In this document: positions 1 through 7,950 of the stretch, piece by piece | How the letters are laid out: every line of letters starts with the position of its first letter | Numbering within the stretch: the first letter of the stretch is position 1 | Assembly (NCBI RefSeq): GCF_001929375.1 | Contig: NZ_MSGO01000018.1 | Location: forward strand, 1 to 35,821 | Direction: 5' to 3' | DNA from: Actinomyces oris | Lineage (GTDB): Bacteria; Actinomycetota; Actinomycetes; Actinomycetales; Actinomycetaceae | Length of the DNA: 35,821 nt | The notes under the pieces: model-generated | Told to the model about the DNA's origin: nothing | The model's input: only the letters and a program-made list of their open reading frames with translations | The model's database searches: none | Translations under genes and position numbers: made by a program

Positions 1-44
1 GGGCGACGGCGTCGTGCTGGTTGTCCGGATCGTAGGGTAGGTCG

Positions 45-73
45 CGAGGTCGTAGCCTTAACCCACGACCTCG
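45..73 (-). terminator. Hairpin downstream of the MATE gene
   Basis: A 9-bp perfect inverted repeat (CGAGGTCGT at 45-53, ACGACCTCG at 65-73) with an 11-nt loop lies just past the stop of the minus-strand MATE gene. There is no clear T-run, so it is only a probable terminator. GCCTTA in the loop can also pair with TAAGGC just downstream, giving an alternative fold. Confidence 0.4.
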
Positions 74-110
74 AGGCATAAGGCACGACCGCGCGGTCGG
101 GAACCGGCGA

Positions 111-1529
111 TCAGTGGCGCCAGGCGGTGCCGCGGGCCCGCAGGTAGGTGGTGGCGCCGCGGGCGGCCATGAAGACCCAGGCGAAGGCGATCCACAGCAG
201 CACCAGGCCCGACGTCGCCCCGTCAGCCCCTGGCAGCACACCGCCCCCGATGAGCAGCGCGAGCGGCACGTAGGGCACCAGCGTCACCAGGCCCGCCCGG
301 GCCAGGTAGCGGCCGTCTCCGGCGCCCATGAGCACACCGTCGAGCAGGAAGACGACGCCGGCGAGCGGCTGCGCGCTCGCCGCGACCAGGAGCGTCGGGG
401 TGGCGGCCGCGATGACGCCCGCGTCGGAGGTGAAGGCGCGGGGCAGCCAGGCGGCGCCGGCCGCCATGAGCGCCCCGATGAGCACACCCGTCCCGGCGCC
501 CCAGGCCAGCATCCGCCGCAGGAGCTCGTCAATGGACCAGCCGGCGGTCGCCACAGCCGCCCCGGCCTCCTCCTCGGTGGGGGCCTCAGCGTCCGGTGCG
601 GCGGGGTCCGCGTCCGCCCTCTGGGCCCGTCCCAGGGCGGTGCCGATGAGGGCCTGCGCCGCCACGGCCAGCGCGTCCAGGGCGAAGGCCGCGAAGGTCC
701 ACAGGGCGTTGACCACCTGGTGAGCGGCCAGCGACACCTCCCCGAGAGCGGTCGCCGCCCACACGGTCGCCAGGATCGCCACCCGCAGGCTCAGTGAGCG
801 GATGAGCAGGGGCGTCCCACTGCCCAGGGACGCCCGCAGGCCCTGGCGGTGGGGGAGCAGACCCACTCCGGCCGCCTGGGCCGCTCGGGTGATCGGAGTG
901 GTCAGCGCCAGCGCCATGGCCGTCTGCGCGATCGCGGTGCCTGCGCCCGAACCCGCGATCCCCATCCCGACGCCGTAGAGCAGGATCGCGTTGACGACGA
1001 CGTTGAAGACCGCCCCGCCGGTGGCCACGACGAAGGGTGTGCGCGTATCCAGCAGGCCGCGCAGCACGCCGGTGGCCGCCAGGACGACGAACATGCCGGG
1101 CAGTCCCGGGCAGGAGGCGCGCAGGTAGGTCACGGCCGCCTGAGCCACCGCGCCGTCGGCGCCCATTGCTGCGGTCAGCCAGGGGGCCGTCAGCCCCAGG
1201 AAGGCGCCCGCCCCCAGCCCCAGCAGGAGCGCCAGCCACATGCCGTCGACGCCGGCCCGCAGGCCCTCGGTGCGCCGGCCGGCCCCGAACAGGCGCGCCG
1301 TCGTCGCCGTGGTGGCGTAGGCCAGGAAGACGAACAGGCCCACCGTCGTCGTCAGGATCGTCGAGGCCAGGGACAGGCCCGCCAGGCTCACCGCGCCGAG
1401 GTGGCCGACCATGGCCGAGTCCGCCAGGACGAAGAGCGGCTCGGCGATCAGCGCCCCCAGGGCGGGCACGGCCAGGGACAGGACCTGGCGGTTGAGGCTG
1501 CTGGAGGCGGGACGGCTGGTGTCGGGCAC
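111..1529 (-). CDS. MATE family efflux transporter (DinF-like)
   Basis: This 472-aa integral membrane protein belongs to the multidrug and toxic compound extrusion family, cation-coupled exporters of drugs or metabolites. The N-terminus has the family's typical first helix, with LAVPALGALIAEPLF followed by LADSAMVGHLG. About twelve hydrophobic segments follow in two pseudo-repeats, and the second repeat contains AAHQVVNALW. The length matches the family. A charged Ala/Glu-rich stretch at about residues 300-340 forms an unusually long loop between the halves. The start is GTG (complement of CAC at 1527-1529), with a GGGG-type ribosome site close upstream. It stands alone and is divergent from dnaB. 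The substrate cannot be read from the sequence. Confidence 0.9.
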   Translation of the reverse strand: MPDTSRPASSSLNRQVLSLAVPALGALIAEPLFVLADSAMVGHLGAVSLAGLSLASTILTTTVGLFVFLAYATTATTARLFGAGRRTEGLRAGVDGMWLALLLGLGAGAFLGLTAPWLTAAMGADGAVAQAAVTYLRASCPGLPGMFVVLAATGVLRGLLDTRTPFVVATGGAVFNVVVNAILLYGVGMGIAGSGAGTAIAQTAMALALTTPITRAAQAAGVGLLPHRQGLRASLGSGTPLLIRSLSLRVAILATVWAATALGEVSLAAHQVVNALWTFAAFALDALAVAAQALIGTALGRAQRADADPAAPDAEAPTEEEAGAAVATAGWSIDELLRRMLAWGAGTGVLIGALMAAGAAWLPRAFTSDAGVIAAATPTLLVAASAQPLAGVVFLLDGVLMGAGDGRYLARAGLVTLVPYVPLALLIGGGVLPGADGATSGLVLLWIAFAWVFMAARGATTYLRARGTAWRH

Positions 1530-1576
1530 GGCCCCATTGTGGACCAGGGGGTCGCGCCGCAGCGATCCTCACGACC

Positions 1577-1606
1577 AGGTTGAGGATGAGGTTGAGGATG
1601 AGGTTG
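1577..1606. repeat. 12-bp tandem repeat upstream of the MATE gene
   Basis: AGGTTGAGGATG occurs twice in perfect tandem (1577-1588 and 1589-1600), followed by a half unit AGGTTG. It lies about 50 bp upstream of the MATE start, in its probable leader or promoter, so slippage could change spacing there. Confidence 0.75.
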
Positions 1607-1759
1607 CCGGGCTGGATCGTGGACGTGACCGAGGCTACGGATCGCCGGATTGTCCTGGGGGATCGCACAACTATTCGCCGCCGAGGAAAGTACTAGAAGG
1701 CTGAATGTTCGCTGGAGATATGCCTAATGAAGCCGATGTTCGGCCGAGGCGACGGGGTC

Positions 1760-2045
1760 TGGGGATAACTGGAACGAATCACCCTGTAGAGGAGGTACAA
1801 ACGGAGTGGACCTCAAGTCGAAGATGATGTTTGTCCACAGGTTTACCCACTTGTCCACAGACGACATTGTGATGTCGTGGGAAGAGCCTATAGGAAGGCT
1901 GAACCCTTCGATCGCCGTGATGACACCGAAAAGTCGCACACCTGTGGGGGAGTGGCGTCAGGTGCGCACATCTGTGTCCACAGCACGCCCACGTCTGTCC
2001 CCAGGCTCCGGGGGTCTTCCCACAGCGGTGGTGCGGATATCCCCA
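1760..2045. promoter_or_regulatory. Cluster of DnaA-box-like 9-mers upstream of dnaB
   Basis: The 672-bp gap between the MATE gene and dnaB holds no convincing gene but many matches to the DnaA box TTRTCCACA. Two exact TTGTCCACA copies lie at 1831-1839 and 1851-1859, exactly 20 bp apart. Near matches are TTATCCCCA (1760-1768, minus strand), GTGTCCACA (1974-1982), CTGTCCCCA (1995-2003), CTTCCCACA (2016-2024) and ATATCCCCA (2037-2045). The TTTACCCAC at 1842-1850 joins the two exact boxes. The arrangement suggests DnaA binding, either as control of dnaB or as an origin or DnaA-titration site. dnaA and dnaN are not visible nearby, so an actual oriC is not supported. Confidence 0.55.
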
Positions 2046-2201
2046 GGGCGGGTGAACTTGAGAGTTTGCGGGGCCTGCCCGATGGCGTTATCGTCACGCG
2101 CGCGCTCCACGCGGGCGAGCGTCTTCCTGACGCGGCGGGCCGTCGTCGGGAGCAGTAGGACGAGCCGGGACCAACCGGCGTGACAGTGCGGGAGGTGGCC
2201 G

Positions 2202-3626
2202 ATGGATCACGGCATGGGCGCTCAGGCCGGCTCGGGCGGCGCCGACGGCGGAAGCGTCCGCACCGACAGCTCCGCCTTCGACCGACTCCCGCCCCAGGAC
2301 CTCGAGGCCGAGATGGCCACGCTCGGCGGCATGCTCCTGAGCAAGGAGGCCATCACCGACGTCATCGACGTCCTGCGCGGCCCGGAGTTCTACCGCTCGG
2401 CCCACGAGTCGATCTTCGATGCGATCGTCGAGGTCTACAACCGCTCCGAGCCCGCCGACCCGCTCATCGTCGCCGACGAGCTCTCCAAGCGCGGCGAGCT
2501 CGAACGCATCGGCGGCGCCCCCTACCTGGCCACTCTCATGGCCACCGTCCCCACCGCCGCCAACGCCGGCTACTACGCCCGCATCGTCAAGGACAAGGCG
2601 CTCATGCGCGGCCTGGTCCAGGCCGGCACCCGCATCACCCAGCTGGGATACTCCACCGACGCCGGCGACATCGCCGAGCTCGTCACGCTGGCCGAGGCCG
2701 AGGTCTACTCGGTGGCCCACCACGAGGGGGAGAAGGAGGACTACGTCGCCGTCTCCGAGCTCCTGGGGGAGGCCAACCTGGAGATCGAGGCCGCCCAGAA
2801 CCGCGACAACGGGGCACTGACGGGTGTGCCGACCGGCTTCATCGAGCTCGATGAGCTCACCGGCGGGCTCCACCCCGGCCAGATGATCATCGTGGCCGCG
2901 CGCCCCGCCATGGGCAAGTCCACGCTCGCCGTCGACTTCTGCCGCTCGGCGTCGATCCACCACGGGATCACCAGCTGCTACTTCTCCCTGGAGATGGGGC
3001 GCATGGAGCTCATGATGCGCATCCTGGCCGCCGAGTCCAGCGTCGACATGAACAAGCTGCGCGGCTCGCGCCAGATGGAGGACCGGGACTGGACCGACGT
3101 CGCCGTGGCCTACAACCCCGTCTCCAACGCGCCGCTGTTCATCGACGACTCACCCAACCTCACCATGCCGGAGATCCGCTCCAAGGCGCTGCGCATGAAG
3201 CAGCAGCACAACCTGGGGCTCATGGTCATCGACTACCTCCAGCTCATGAGCTCGGGCAAGCGCGTCGAGTCGCGTCAGCAGGAGGTCTCCGAGTTCTCCC
3301 GCTCCCTCAAGCTGCTGGCCAAGGAGCTGGAGATCCCGGTGATCGCCGTGGCCCAGCTCAACCGCGGTCCCGAGCAGCGCACCGGCAACAAGCCCCAGAT
3401 GAGTGACCTGCGCGAGTCCGGGTCGCTGGAGCAGGACGCGGACATCATCGTGCTGCTGCACCGCCCGGAGTACTACAACAACGAGGAGCGCCCCGGCGAG
3501 GCCGACATCATCGTGGCCAAGCACCGCAACGGGCAGACCCGCACCATCCCGGTGGCCTTCCAGGGGCACGTGTCGCGCTTCGCCAACATGGCGCGCGACG
3601 TCACCCCCGAGCCCGCCTACGATTAG
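2202..3626 (+). CDS. dnaB: Replicative DNA helicase DnaB
   Basis: This 474-aa hexameric RecA-fold helicase unwinds DNA at the replication fork. The N-terminal DnaB domain starts with LPPQDLEAEMATLGGML and spans roughly residues 25-130. The C-terminal ATPase domain has Walker A (ARPAMGKST, about residues 233-241), Walker B (MVIDYLQLM) and the conserved run MSDLRESGSLEQDAD with the arginine-finger region after it. Length is normal, and no intein interrupts the P-loop or H3/H4 sites where actinobacterial DnaB inteins often sit. The ATG is preceded by GGGAGG at 2190-2195. The long upstream region rich in DnaA-like boxes suggests replication-coupled control. The usual rpsF-ssb-rpsR-rplI neighbours are absent from the window. 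Confidence 0.97.
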   Translation: MDHGMGAQAGSGGADGGSVRTDSSAFDRLPPQDLEAEMATLGGMLLSKEAITDVIDVLRGPEFYRSAHESIFDAIVEVYNRSEPADPLIVADELSKRGELERIGGAPYLATLMATVPTAANAGYYARIVKDKALMRGLVQAGTRITQLGYSTDAGDIAELVTLAEAEVYSVAHHEGEKEDYVAVSELLGEANLEIEAAQNRDNGALTGVPTGFIELDELTGGLHPGQMIIVAARPAMGKSTLAVDFCRSASIHHGITSCYFSLEMGRMELMMRILAAESSVDMNKLRGSRQMEDRDWTDVAVAYNPVSNAPLFIDDSPNLTMPEIRSKALRMKQQHNLGLMVIDYLQLMSSGKRVESRQQEVSEFSRSLKLLAKELEIPVIAVAQLNRGPEQRTGNKPQMSDLRESGSLEQDADIIVLLHRPEYYNNEERPGEADIIVAKHRNGQTRTIPVAFQGHVSRFANMARDVTPEPAYD

Positions 3627-3782
3627 GACGGCCCGGCAGGGGCCGGCGCCGGGAGGCCCGCTGAGTGCTGAGGCCGGCCTGCGGCGTCGTCGGCGGTGGA
3701 TGGCCGGCGACGTCACGATGGGCTCTCCGTGGGTGGTGGTCGGTACTTTGGGGGAAGCGTGAAGGTTCCTGTTCACGACCTG

Positions 3783-3811
3783 TTGCTACCTGCGCCTCGG
3801 TTGAATACCGT
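3783..3811 (+). promoter_or_regulatory. Predicted leaderless promoter of the accessory operon
   Basis: TTGCTA (3783-3788) and TACCGT (3806-3811) form a -35/-10 pair with a 17-bp spacer. The -10 ends 7 bp before the ATG at 3819, so transcription would start at or next to the start codon. No ribosome site precedes that ATG, which fits a leaderless mRNA, common in Actinobacteria. This is inferred from sequence only. Confidence 0.4.
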
Positions 3812-3818
3812 TGCTCCC

Positions 3819-4187
3819 ATGTCCCACGACTACTATCTCTTGTCCCCGAACGACCCGCCACGGCCAACTGCTCCGCAGAAGCAGGACAGTGTGCCGCAGG
3901 AGAGTGAGGCCCCGCCGGTGGGCGAGCGAAGGCGGGAGCTGCCGATGCCTCCTGTCGTCTATGTGCCTTGCACGCCTGGCGATGACGGGATCAGCCATCT
4001 GGCCTACAGGAATCTGGATGACGGTCGGGTGGCGCTTCTGGTCTACACGGCTCTGGATCGATTGATCGACCTGGCTGGTGATGTTCACTGGGCGCTGTTG
4101 GACTGGGACGCCCTCCAGCAGGCGCAGGATCTGCAACACTACGACATTATTCTTCAGGACGTCAGAATTCCGGAGGACCGGCGATGA
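3819..4187 (+). CDS. SAV_915-like small protein
   Basis: This 122-aa predicted cytosolic protein has a proline- and charge-rich N-terminus (about residues 1-45). A compact domain follows with VVYVPC, then GRVALLVYTALDRLID and WALLDWDALQ. That pattern resembles the actinobacterial SAV_915 family, which is related in shape to SseB N-terminal domains and has no known function. I chose the ATG at 3819 because upstream in-frame sequence reads like GC-rich intergenic DNA and a promoter fits just before 3819. The stop overlaps the next gene by 4 bp (ATGA), so it heads a three-gene operon with the ESAT-6-like and WXG-type proteins. A role as chaperone or adaptor for those proteins is a guess from context. 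Confidence 0.65.
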   Translation: MSHDYYLLSPNDPPRPTAPQKQDSVPQESEAPPVGERRRELPMPPVVYVPCTPGDDGISHLAYRNLDDGRVALLVYTALDRLIDLAGDVHWALLDWDALQQAQDLQHYDIILQDVRIPEDRR

Positions 4188-4483
4188 GTGGAACGGTGAA
4201 GATTGATAGCGCCACAGCCGAGTCGGCTATTTCTGGGTTGAACGTGGCTCAGGATGAAATCAGCCAATGTGACGGGACTGGCCCAGAACAGGTTGATGCA
4301 GGTGCGGTGACGGATGTTGTACTGGCCGCACTACAAGAAGTACTGGGAAGTACTGATGAGCTGAGTAGTGGAATTGATGGGTTCTGCAGTAAGTTACGTG
4401 GGACGGTAAGTAGTTTCTCAGCGACAGATCAAGAAGTCAGTGATGGTGCACAGGCACTGAACTGGAAGAGGGACAAGCAGTGA
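4184..4483 (+). CDS. Small ESAT-6/WXG100-like helical protein (DUF6507-like)
   Basis: This 99-aa protein has no signal peptide and is predicted all-helical, with the size of a WXG100/ESAT-6 family member. It begins MSGTVKIDSATAESAISGLN, resembling the short actinobacterial DUF6507 proteins found near ESX genes. A second helix (about residues 45-85) follows a short turn. A canonical W-x-G turn is absent, so the assignment rests on size, helix layout and context. GGAGG precedes the ATG, and the gene overlaps both neighbours by 4 bp, so all three are probably translationally coupled. It is the likely secretion partner of the larger WXG protein encoded next, although an ordinary antitoxin-like partner is also possible. 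Confidence 0.6.
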   Translation: MSGTVKIDSATAESAISGLNVAQDEISQCDGTGPEQVDAGAVTDVVLAALQEVLGSTDELSSGIDGFCSKLRGTVSSFSATDQEVSDGAQALNWKRDKQ

Positions 4484-5679
4484 GCATTGAGACGAAGGTT
4501 GAGGGGAATCCGGATCAGATTACCAGTCTAGCCAACTGGTTGACTTCTTCGTTGGAACCGGCGGTGAGCACGTCGGGCGACAAGCTTAGCTCGGCTAAGA
4601 AAGACCTCGGATCGGAGTGGCAGGGCGAAACCGCTGAAGCGATTGTCAGCTGGTTGGCTGATGCTGTGGGCGCCAGTGATTCCCTGTCGACCCGTATCAC
4701 CGACATCGCGACGGCACTCACGACCTATGCGTCGATTCTCTCTTCAGTGAGGACTGAGGCAGAATGCGTCAGAAGTGATGCTACGGCAGGTGGCCTTGTG
4801 GTCAGTGGAACGGTAGTGCAAGAACCAAAGGACACCTCGGATACAAAGAAAACTGCGCTATACTCAAGTTTGTCTATGCGCATGTCCACAGCGCACTCGA
4901 AGCTCACCACCGGTCAGCAAGATCTCCGCACATCGCTGGCGTCCAAGGATGTTGATCGCGTGAGGAACGGTTACCTCATTTTTAGTACTGTCGCTGAATT
5001 TGCGCGAACTGGCGCACCAGCGCTCTGGACCGTATACACTCGAAATTTCTTTGCGGCGGAGGCAGTGCGTCTAATTAATATGGCTGGAGACATCCGTGCA
5101 GGAGTTTTATCGAACCTACCTGAGGGTGTACTAAATCCGGCTAATGCGCGCGCAGCGAATCGTACCTTAAATTACTCGCGAGCACTGGAGATGAAGGGTA
5201 ACGGCATGTTATCCAAATCCCATACCTATACGGCATTCGGAAAGGGAACGAAGGCCGCACGGGTCGTTAAAGGTGCTGGAGCCGTTCTTTCTGTGGTAGG
5301 ATTTGCGGCCGGATACTGGGCTGACAAGCAGGAAGGAGAGTCTAATGAACAAGCAGCGGTCTCCAATCTTGCTGCAGTCGCGGCAGGAACAGCGGCAGGG
5401 GCTGCAATTGGTTCGGCAGTGCCCGGTCCCGGAACTGCAGTCGGCGCCGTAGTCGGATTCGCGGCGACTGTTACAACGGCGTTTGTAGCATCAATGTTCA
5501 CGGATGCGGCTGTGGACTCATTGTATGAGGACCATAAAGGTGTCAAGCACGCTCTCGCCGAAGGCGCCGATGCTGTTGTTCCAGATTTCATTTCGGATGA
5601 TGTAGGACGTGATTTATCGAAGATGAATGATGCGATGCGACAAATGGCCGAAAACTGTAGAAAAGCAGCTAGTAAATGA
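4480..5679 (+). CDS. WXG-domain protein with glycine-zipper C-terminus (candidate T7SS toxin)
   Basis: This 399-aa protein starts at GTG and overlaps the previous gene by 4 bp. Residues 1-100 look like a WXG100 module, a helix then W-Q-G at residues 47-49 then a second helix, the recognition fold of type VII (ESX) secretion substrates. A polar helical middle follows. Residues about 260-350 are hydrophobic and rich in small residues: GAGAVLSVVGFAAGYW, then a glycine zipper (AAGTAAGAAIGSA and GTAVGAVVGFAATV), then VTTAFVASMF. Glycine zippers of this kind occur in membrane-inserting effectors such as the LXG toxin TspA. A short amphipathic tail ends the protein. No nuclease or NADase motif is visible. 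Downstream genes encode polytopic membrane proteins, as expected for immunity to a membrane-acting toxin. Codon use is less G+C-biased than in the flanking genes. Function is inferred. Confidence 0.65.
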   Translation: MSIETKVEGNPDQITSLANWLTSSLEPAVSTSGDKLSSAKKDLGSEWQGETAEAIVSWLADAVGASDSLSTRITDIATALTTYASILSSVRTEAECVRSDATAGGLVVSGTVVQEPKDTSDTKKTALYSSLSMRMSTAHSKLTTGQQDLRTSLASKDVDRVRNGYLIFSTVAEFARTGAPALWTVYTRNFFAAEAVRLINMAGDIRAGVLSNLPEGVLNPANARAANRTLNYSRALEMKGNGMLSKSHTYTAFGKGTKAARVVKGAGAVLSVVGFAAGYWADKQEGESNEQAAVSNLAAVAAGTAAGAAIGSAVPGPGTAVGAVVGFAATVTTAFVASMFTDAAVDSLYEDHKGVKHALAEGADAVVPDFISDDVGRDLSKMNDAMRQMAENCRKAASK

Positions 5680-5707
5680 ACCTCGGTCATTGCGAGAACT
5701 CTGTCAT

Positions 5708-5788
5708 TGAGGCTTATTCACAGCATCCGTCAAAGGTGCGGTGACCTGCGCAGATGCCAGTGTCGGCTAGCCCTGTGAATAAGCCTCA
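5708..5788. repeat. 81-bp inverted-repeat-bounded element, copy 1
   Basis: The element is bounded by a perfect 16-bp inverted repeat, TGAGGCTTATTCACAG (5708-5723) and its complement (5773-5788), around a 49-bp core. It starts 28 bp after the WXG-protein stop. An element of the same length lies at 7870-7950 and differs at only six positions by eye. Core positions are conserved as well as the arms, which is unlike a simple terminator. GCATC/GATGC in the core can form a nested stem. Confidence 0.85.
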
Positions 5789-5891
5789 TTCTCGAGGTGC
5801 TCATGCCGGTTGTATCTGATGGCCTCATTATGGAGTATATGTGCGCATCTCAATCGTGACATTTTGAGTCAAACTTGGTAAATGAGAGTCA

Positions 5892-6773
5892 ATGAGCATG
5901 CGAAAAAGCAAGCGCGTCAGTAGACGCAACTCGCCTGGTATCGTCGACTGGCTATTGGCTCTGATATGGCCATTGATGGGCGTTGGTTTCCTGCTTGTCT
6001 TGTGGCGTGTGGACAATATAGTGCATGGTTCTGTTGAGGAGAGGTTCGGATATGCCTCTCTTGTTCTGGCATCTTTTGGGATGTGCGCATACTACTTGTG
6101 CTCGTCCCGAGAATTTGGTTACGCTGTGGTGATTCCGGAAATAGTCTGGAAGCAAACTGGGGTCCGGCTGGTTGCCGATAAGACCTTCGACCCTCTATTG
6201 TCGTTCATTATATTCTGGATGTCGTGCCTGTTCGCTGTTATCGGGATTATCCTGATAATAGTTGACCCCGAAGATGGAACGGATAGCATTCCTATCACGT
6301 ATGTGGCACTCGCACTACTAACTGCTGTGGCGCTAGTATCTCTCGCACGGTGTGTATATTATGCCTGGATGAGACACAGGCGTAGGCGGTATCCTGGAGA
6401 CATTGAGCTGACTCCTCAAGGAATTCGGCAACGTGTTGCTGATCGAGTTGTTGAAGTGTCGTGGCAGGACATTAACGTATGGGAGGGAGGGCGAAGAAGT
6501 AACATGGGTGAGTATACGGACCTATGGAATGCAGTCAGTAGGAAGCAGGTTCGTCGCTTCGGGAATCGAGAACCGAAACGGTACTCGGGTGAGCGTCAGC
6601 AGAACTTCGGAATACTCCTGACTCCGGTTGTCGACAATGATGCCATGCATACATTTATCTGGACTGCATGGACTGACCCGGCATGGGCCAATACCTTACT
6701 CTCATCACAAGATCGCGTTGGTTCACTTACTGAGATTCTTTCAGTGTCACGTCCTGAAGAGTCGTTGTTGTAG
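5892..6773 (+). CDS. Four-TM membrane protein with PH-like C-terminal domain (candidate immunity protein A)
   Basis: This 293-aa protein has four predicted membrane helices, around WLLALIWPLMGVGFLLVLW, ASLVLASFGMCAYYLC, FIIFWMSCLFAVIGIILIIV and VALALLTAVALVSLA. A basic turn (RHRRRRYPGD) then leads to a cytosolic domain beginning IELTPQGIRQRVADRVVEV-SW, the strand pattern of bacterial PH-like domains. The next gene is a clear paralogue (shared YPGDI-L---G--QR--DRV-EVSW). Its place directly behind a candidate pore-forming WXG protein suggests membrane immunity, comparable in layout to TspA/TsaI pairs, but no homology to TsaI is claimed. The ATG has only a weak ribosome site. The gene is A+T-richer than the chromosome around it. 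Confidence 0.6.
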   Translation: MSMRKSKRVSRRNSPGIVDWLLALIWPLMGVGFLLVLWRVDNIVHGSVEERFGYASLVLASFGMCAYYLCSSREFGYAVVIPEIVWKQTGVRLVADKTFDPLLSFIIFWMSCLFAVIGIILIIVDPEDGTDSIPITYVALALLTAVALVSLARCVYYAWMRHRRRRYPGDIELTPQGIRQRVADRVVEVSWQDINVWEGGRRSNMGEYTDLWNAVSRKQVRRFGNREPKRYSGERQQNFGILLTPVVDNDAMHTFIWTAWTDPAWANTLLSSQDRVGSLTEILSVSRPEESLL

Positions 6774-6835
6774 GAGAAGCTGAACCAGCGGTGCCAATCC
6801 GTGTGCGTGGGATGTGAGTAGGAAGGGTGATATAG

Positions 6836-7864
6836 GTGAGTGATTCTCATCAGAGTACTCTTGTCCTGGCTGAGAAAGAAAGGGTAGTCACGTATGGCAG
6901 GACGAAACTATATACATGGTTCTTTGTGATCTTCTGGTTCGTCGCAGCGGCGATGTTTGTGTACTTCGTGTGTTTATTCGAGATTTCAGGTAATCTCGTA
7001 GCGAGATACACCTCATGTGTTTTGATACTCGCCAGTGGTGTGTGCGCAAGCGCCAATGCGTATCTTTCAGACCGAATGTGTGGCTATCAGGTGCGGATTC
7101 CAGCAGTGATGTGGACTGAGCGGGGTGCGAGGATCCTTGCGGACAGAAACTTCGACCCTTTAATGTCGTCGATTCTGCTGAGGCTGGCGTGGACATTAGT
7201 GACGTTTGGTGTGATTGCGTTATTCTTGGCCGAGCCGGAGGAGGGTACTCCGGCGGTAGTTTCTTTAACGATTTTCGTCATGATAGGTATCTGTCTGTTT
7301 GGTTCAGTGGTTTATTATTGGTGGAAGCGTCGGAGGTGGATGCAGTACCCTGGTGATATTGATCTGTCTGCGGATGGAATGTATCAACGCCTCGAAGATC
7401 GAGTGCTTGAGGTTTCTTGGAAGGATATTCGCTCCTGGAAGGGGCTTGTGTGCAGATTCCAGGGGGAGACATATAGTAAATGGAATGTCGTTTGTAGTCG
7501 GCAGGTGAGTAGGAGGGTGTCTCAGGGAGCGCGGTCCTATGGGAGTCCGCGACCGCAAATATTTTATCCACTACTGAATGCCGTGGGTGATGTCGACAGC
7601 TTCAGTATAATGATCGCATCGGCACGGCTGTTCCCGGAATGGATTGAGAGTCTTTTTGCCGACCCGAATAGGGTGGAAAGACTGCGTAGTATCCTCACAT
7701 TCAGGGACGGCCCGAAGGACTTCAGGCTCCATCTGGATTCATTGTCTGAAAGGCGCCCGGGCCTGCCTCTGCGCTATAGCGACCTGGTGATGATTGATCT
7801 GAGTGGACCCTCGTCGTTGTCTGAGAGACGCAGAGAGGAGATGTATGTGAATGGGTGCCTCTGA
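6836..7864 (+). CDS. Paralogous four-TM / PH-like membrane protein (candidate immunity protein B)
   Basis: This 342-aa protein has the same layout as the preceding gene. Four membrane helices lie around FFVIFWFVAAAMFVYFV, SCVLILASGVCASANAYL, LLRLAWTLVTFGVIALFL and VVSLTIFVMIGICLFGSVV. A PH-like domain starts YPGDIDLSADGMYQRLEDRV, and the shared motif NFDPL precedes the third helix. It carries about 50 extra C-terminal residues. The start is GTG, with an AGGAAGGG-type ribosome site. The 62-bp gap to the previous gene suggests one transcript. Divergence from its paralogue is substantial, which is typical of immunity genes protecting against different toxin alleles. A shared structural role unrelated to toxins is possible. 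Confidence 0.6.
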   Translation: MSDSHQSTLVLAEKERVVTYGRTKLYTWFFVIFWFVAAAMFVYFVCLFEISGNLVARYTSCVLILASGVCASANAYLSDRMCGYQVRIPAVMWTERGARILADRNFDPLMSSILLRLAWTLVTFGVIALFLAEPEEGTPAVVSLTIFVMIGICLFGSVVYYWWKRRRWMQYPGDIDLSADGMYQRLEDRVLEVSWKDIRSWKGLVCRFQGETYSKWNVVCSRQVSRRVSQGARSYGSPRPQIFYPLLNAVGDVDSFSIMIASARLFPEWIESLFADPNRVERLRSILTFRDGPKDFRLHLDSLSERRPGLPLRYSDLVMIDLSGPSSLSERRREEMYVNGCL

Positions 7865-7869
7865 TACAA

Positions 7870-7950
7870 GGAGGCTTATTCACAGCATCCGTCAAAGGCG
7901 CTGTGACCTGCGCAGATGCCGGCGCCGGCTAGCCCTGTGAATAAGCCTCA
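7870..7950. repeat. 81-bp inverted-repeat-bounded element, copy 2
   Basis: This is the second copy of the element at 5708-5788. It has a perfect 15-bp inverted repeat (GAGGCTTATTCACAG at 7871-7885, complement at 7935-7949) and a nearly identical core. It begins 6 bp after the stop of the second membrane-protein gene. The two copies are direct repeats flanking the paralogue pair. Confidence 0.85.

Noticed and set aside
1760-2045. Calling the DnaA-box cluster the chromosomal oriC
   Set aside because: No dnaA or dnaN is adjacent and no clear A+T-rich unwinding region is seen. Only a DnaA-binding cluster is supported.
1806-2183. A 125-codon plus-strand reading frame with GGAGG before a GTG, upstream of dnaB
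   Set aside because: The product is Arg/Ser-rich without family resemblance, and the frame runs through the DnaA-box cluster. Probably non-coding.
5708-5788. Reading the 81-bp element purely as a rho-independent terminator
   Set aside because: The 49-bp loop is conserved between copies and there is no T-run. Termination may be a side effect but does not explain the conservation.
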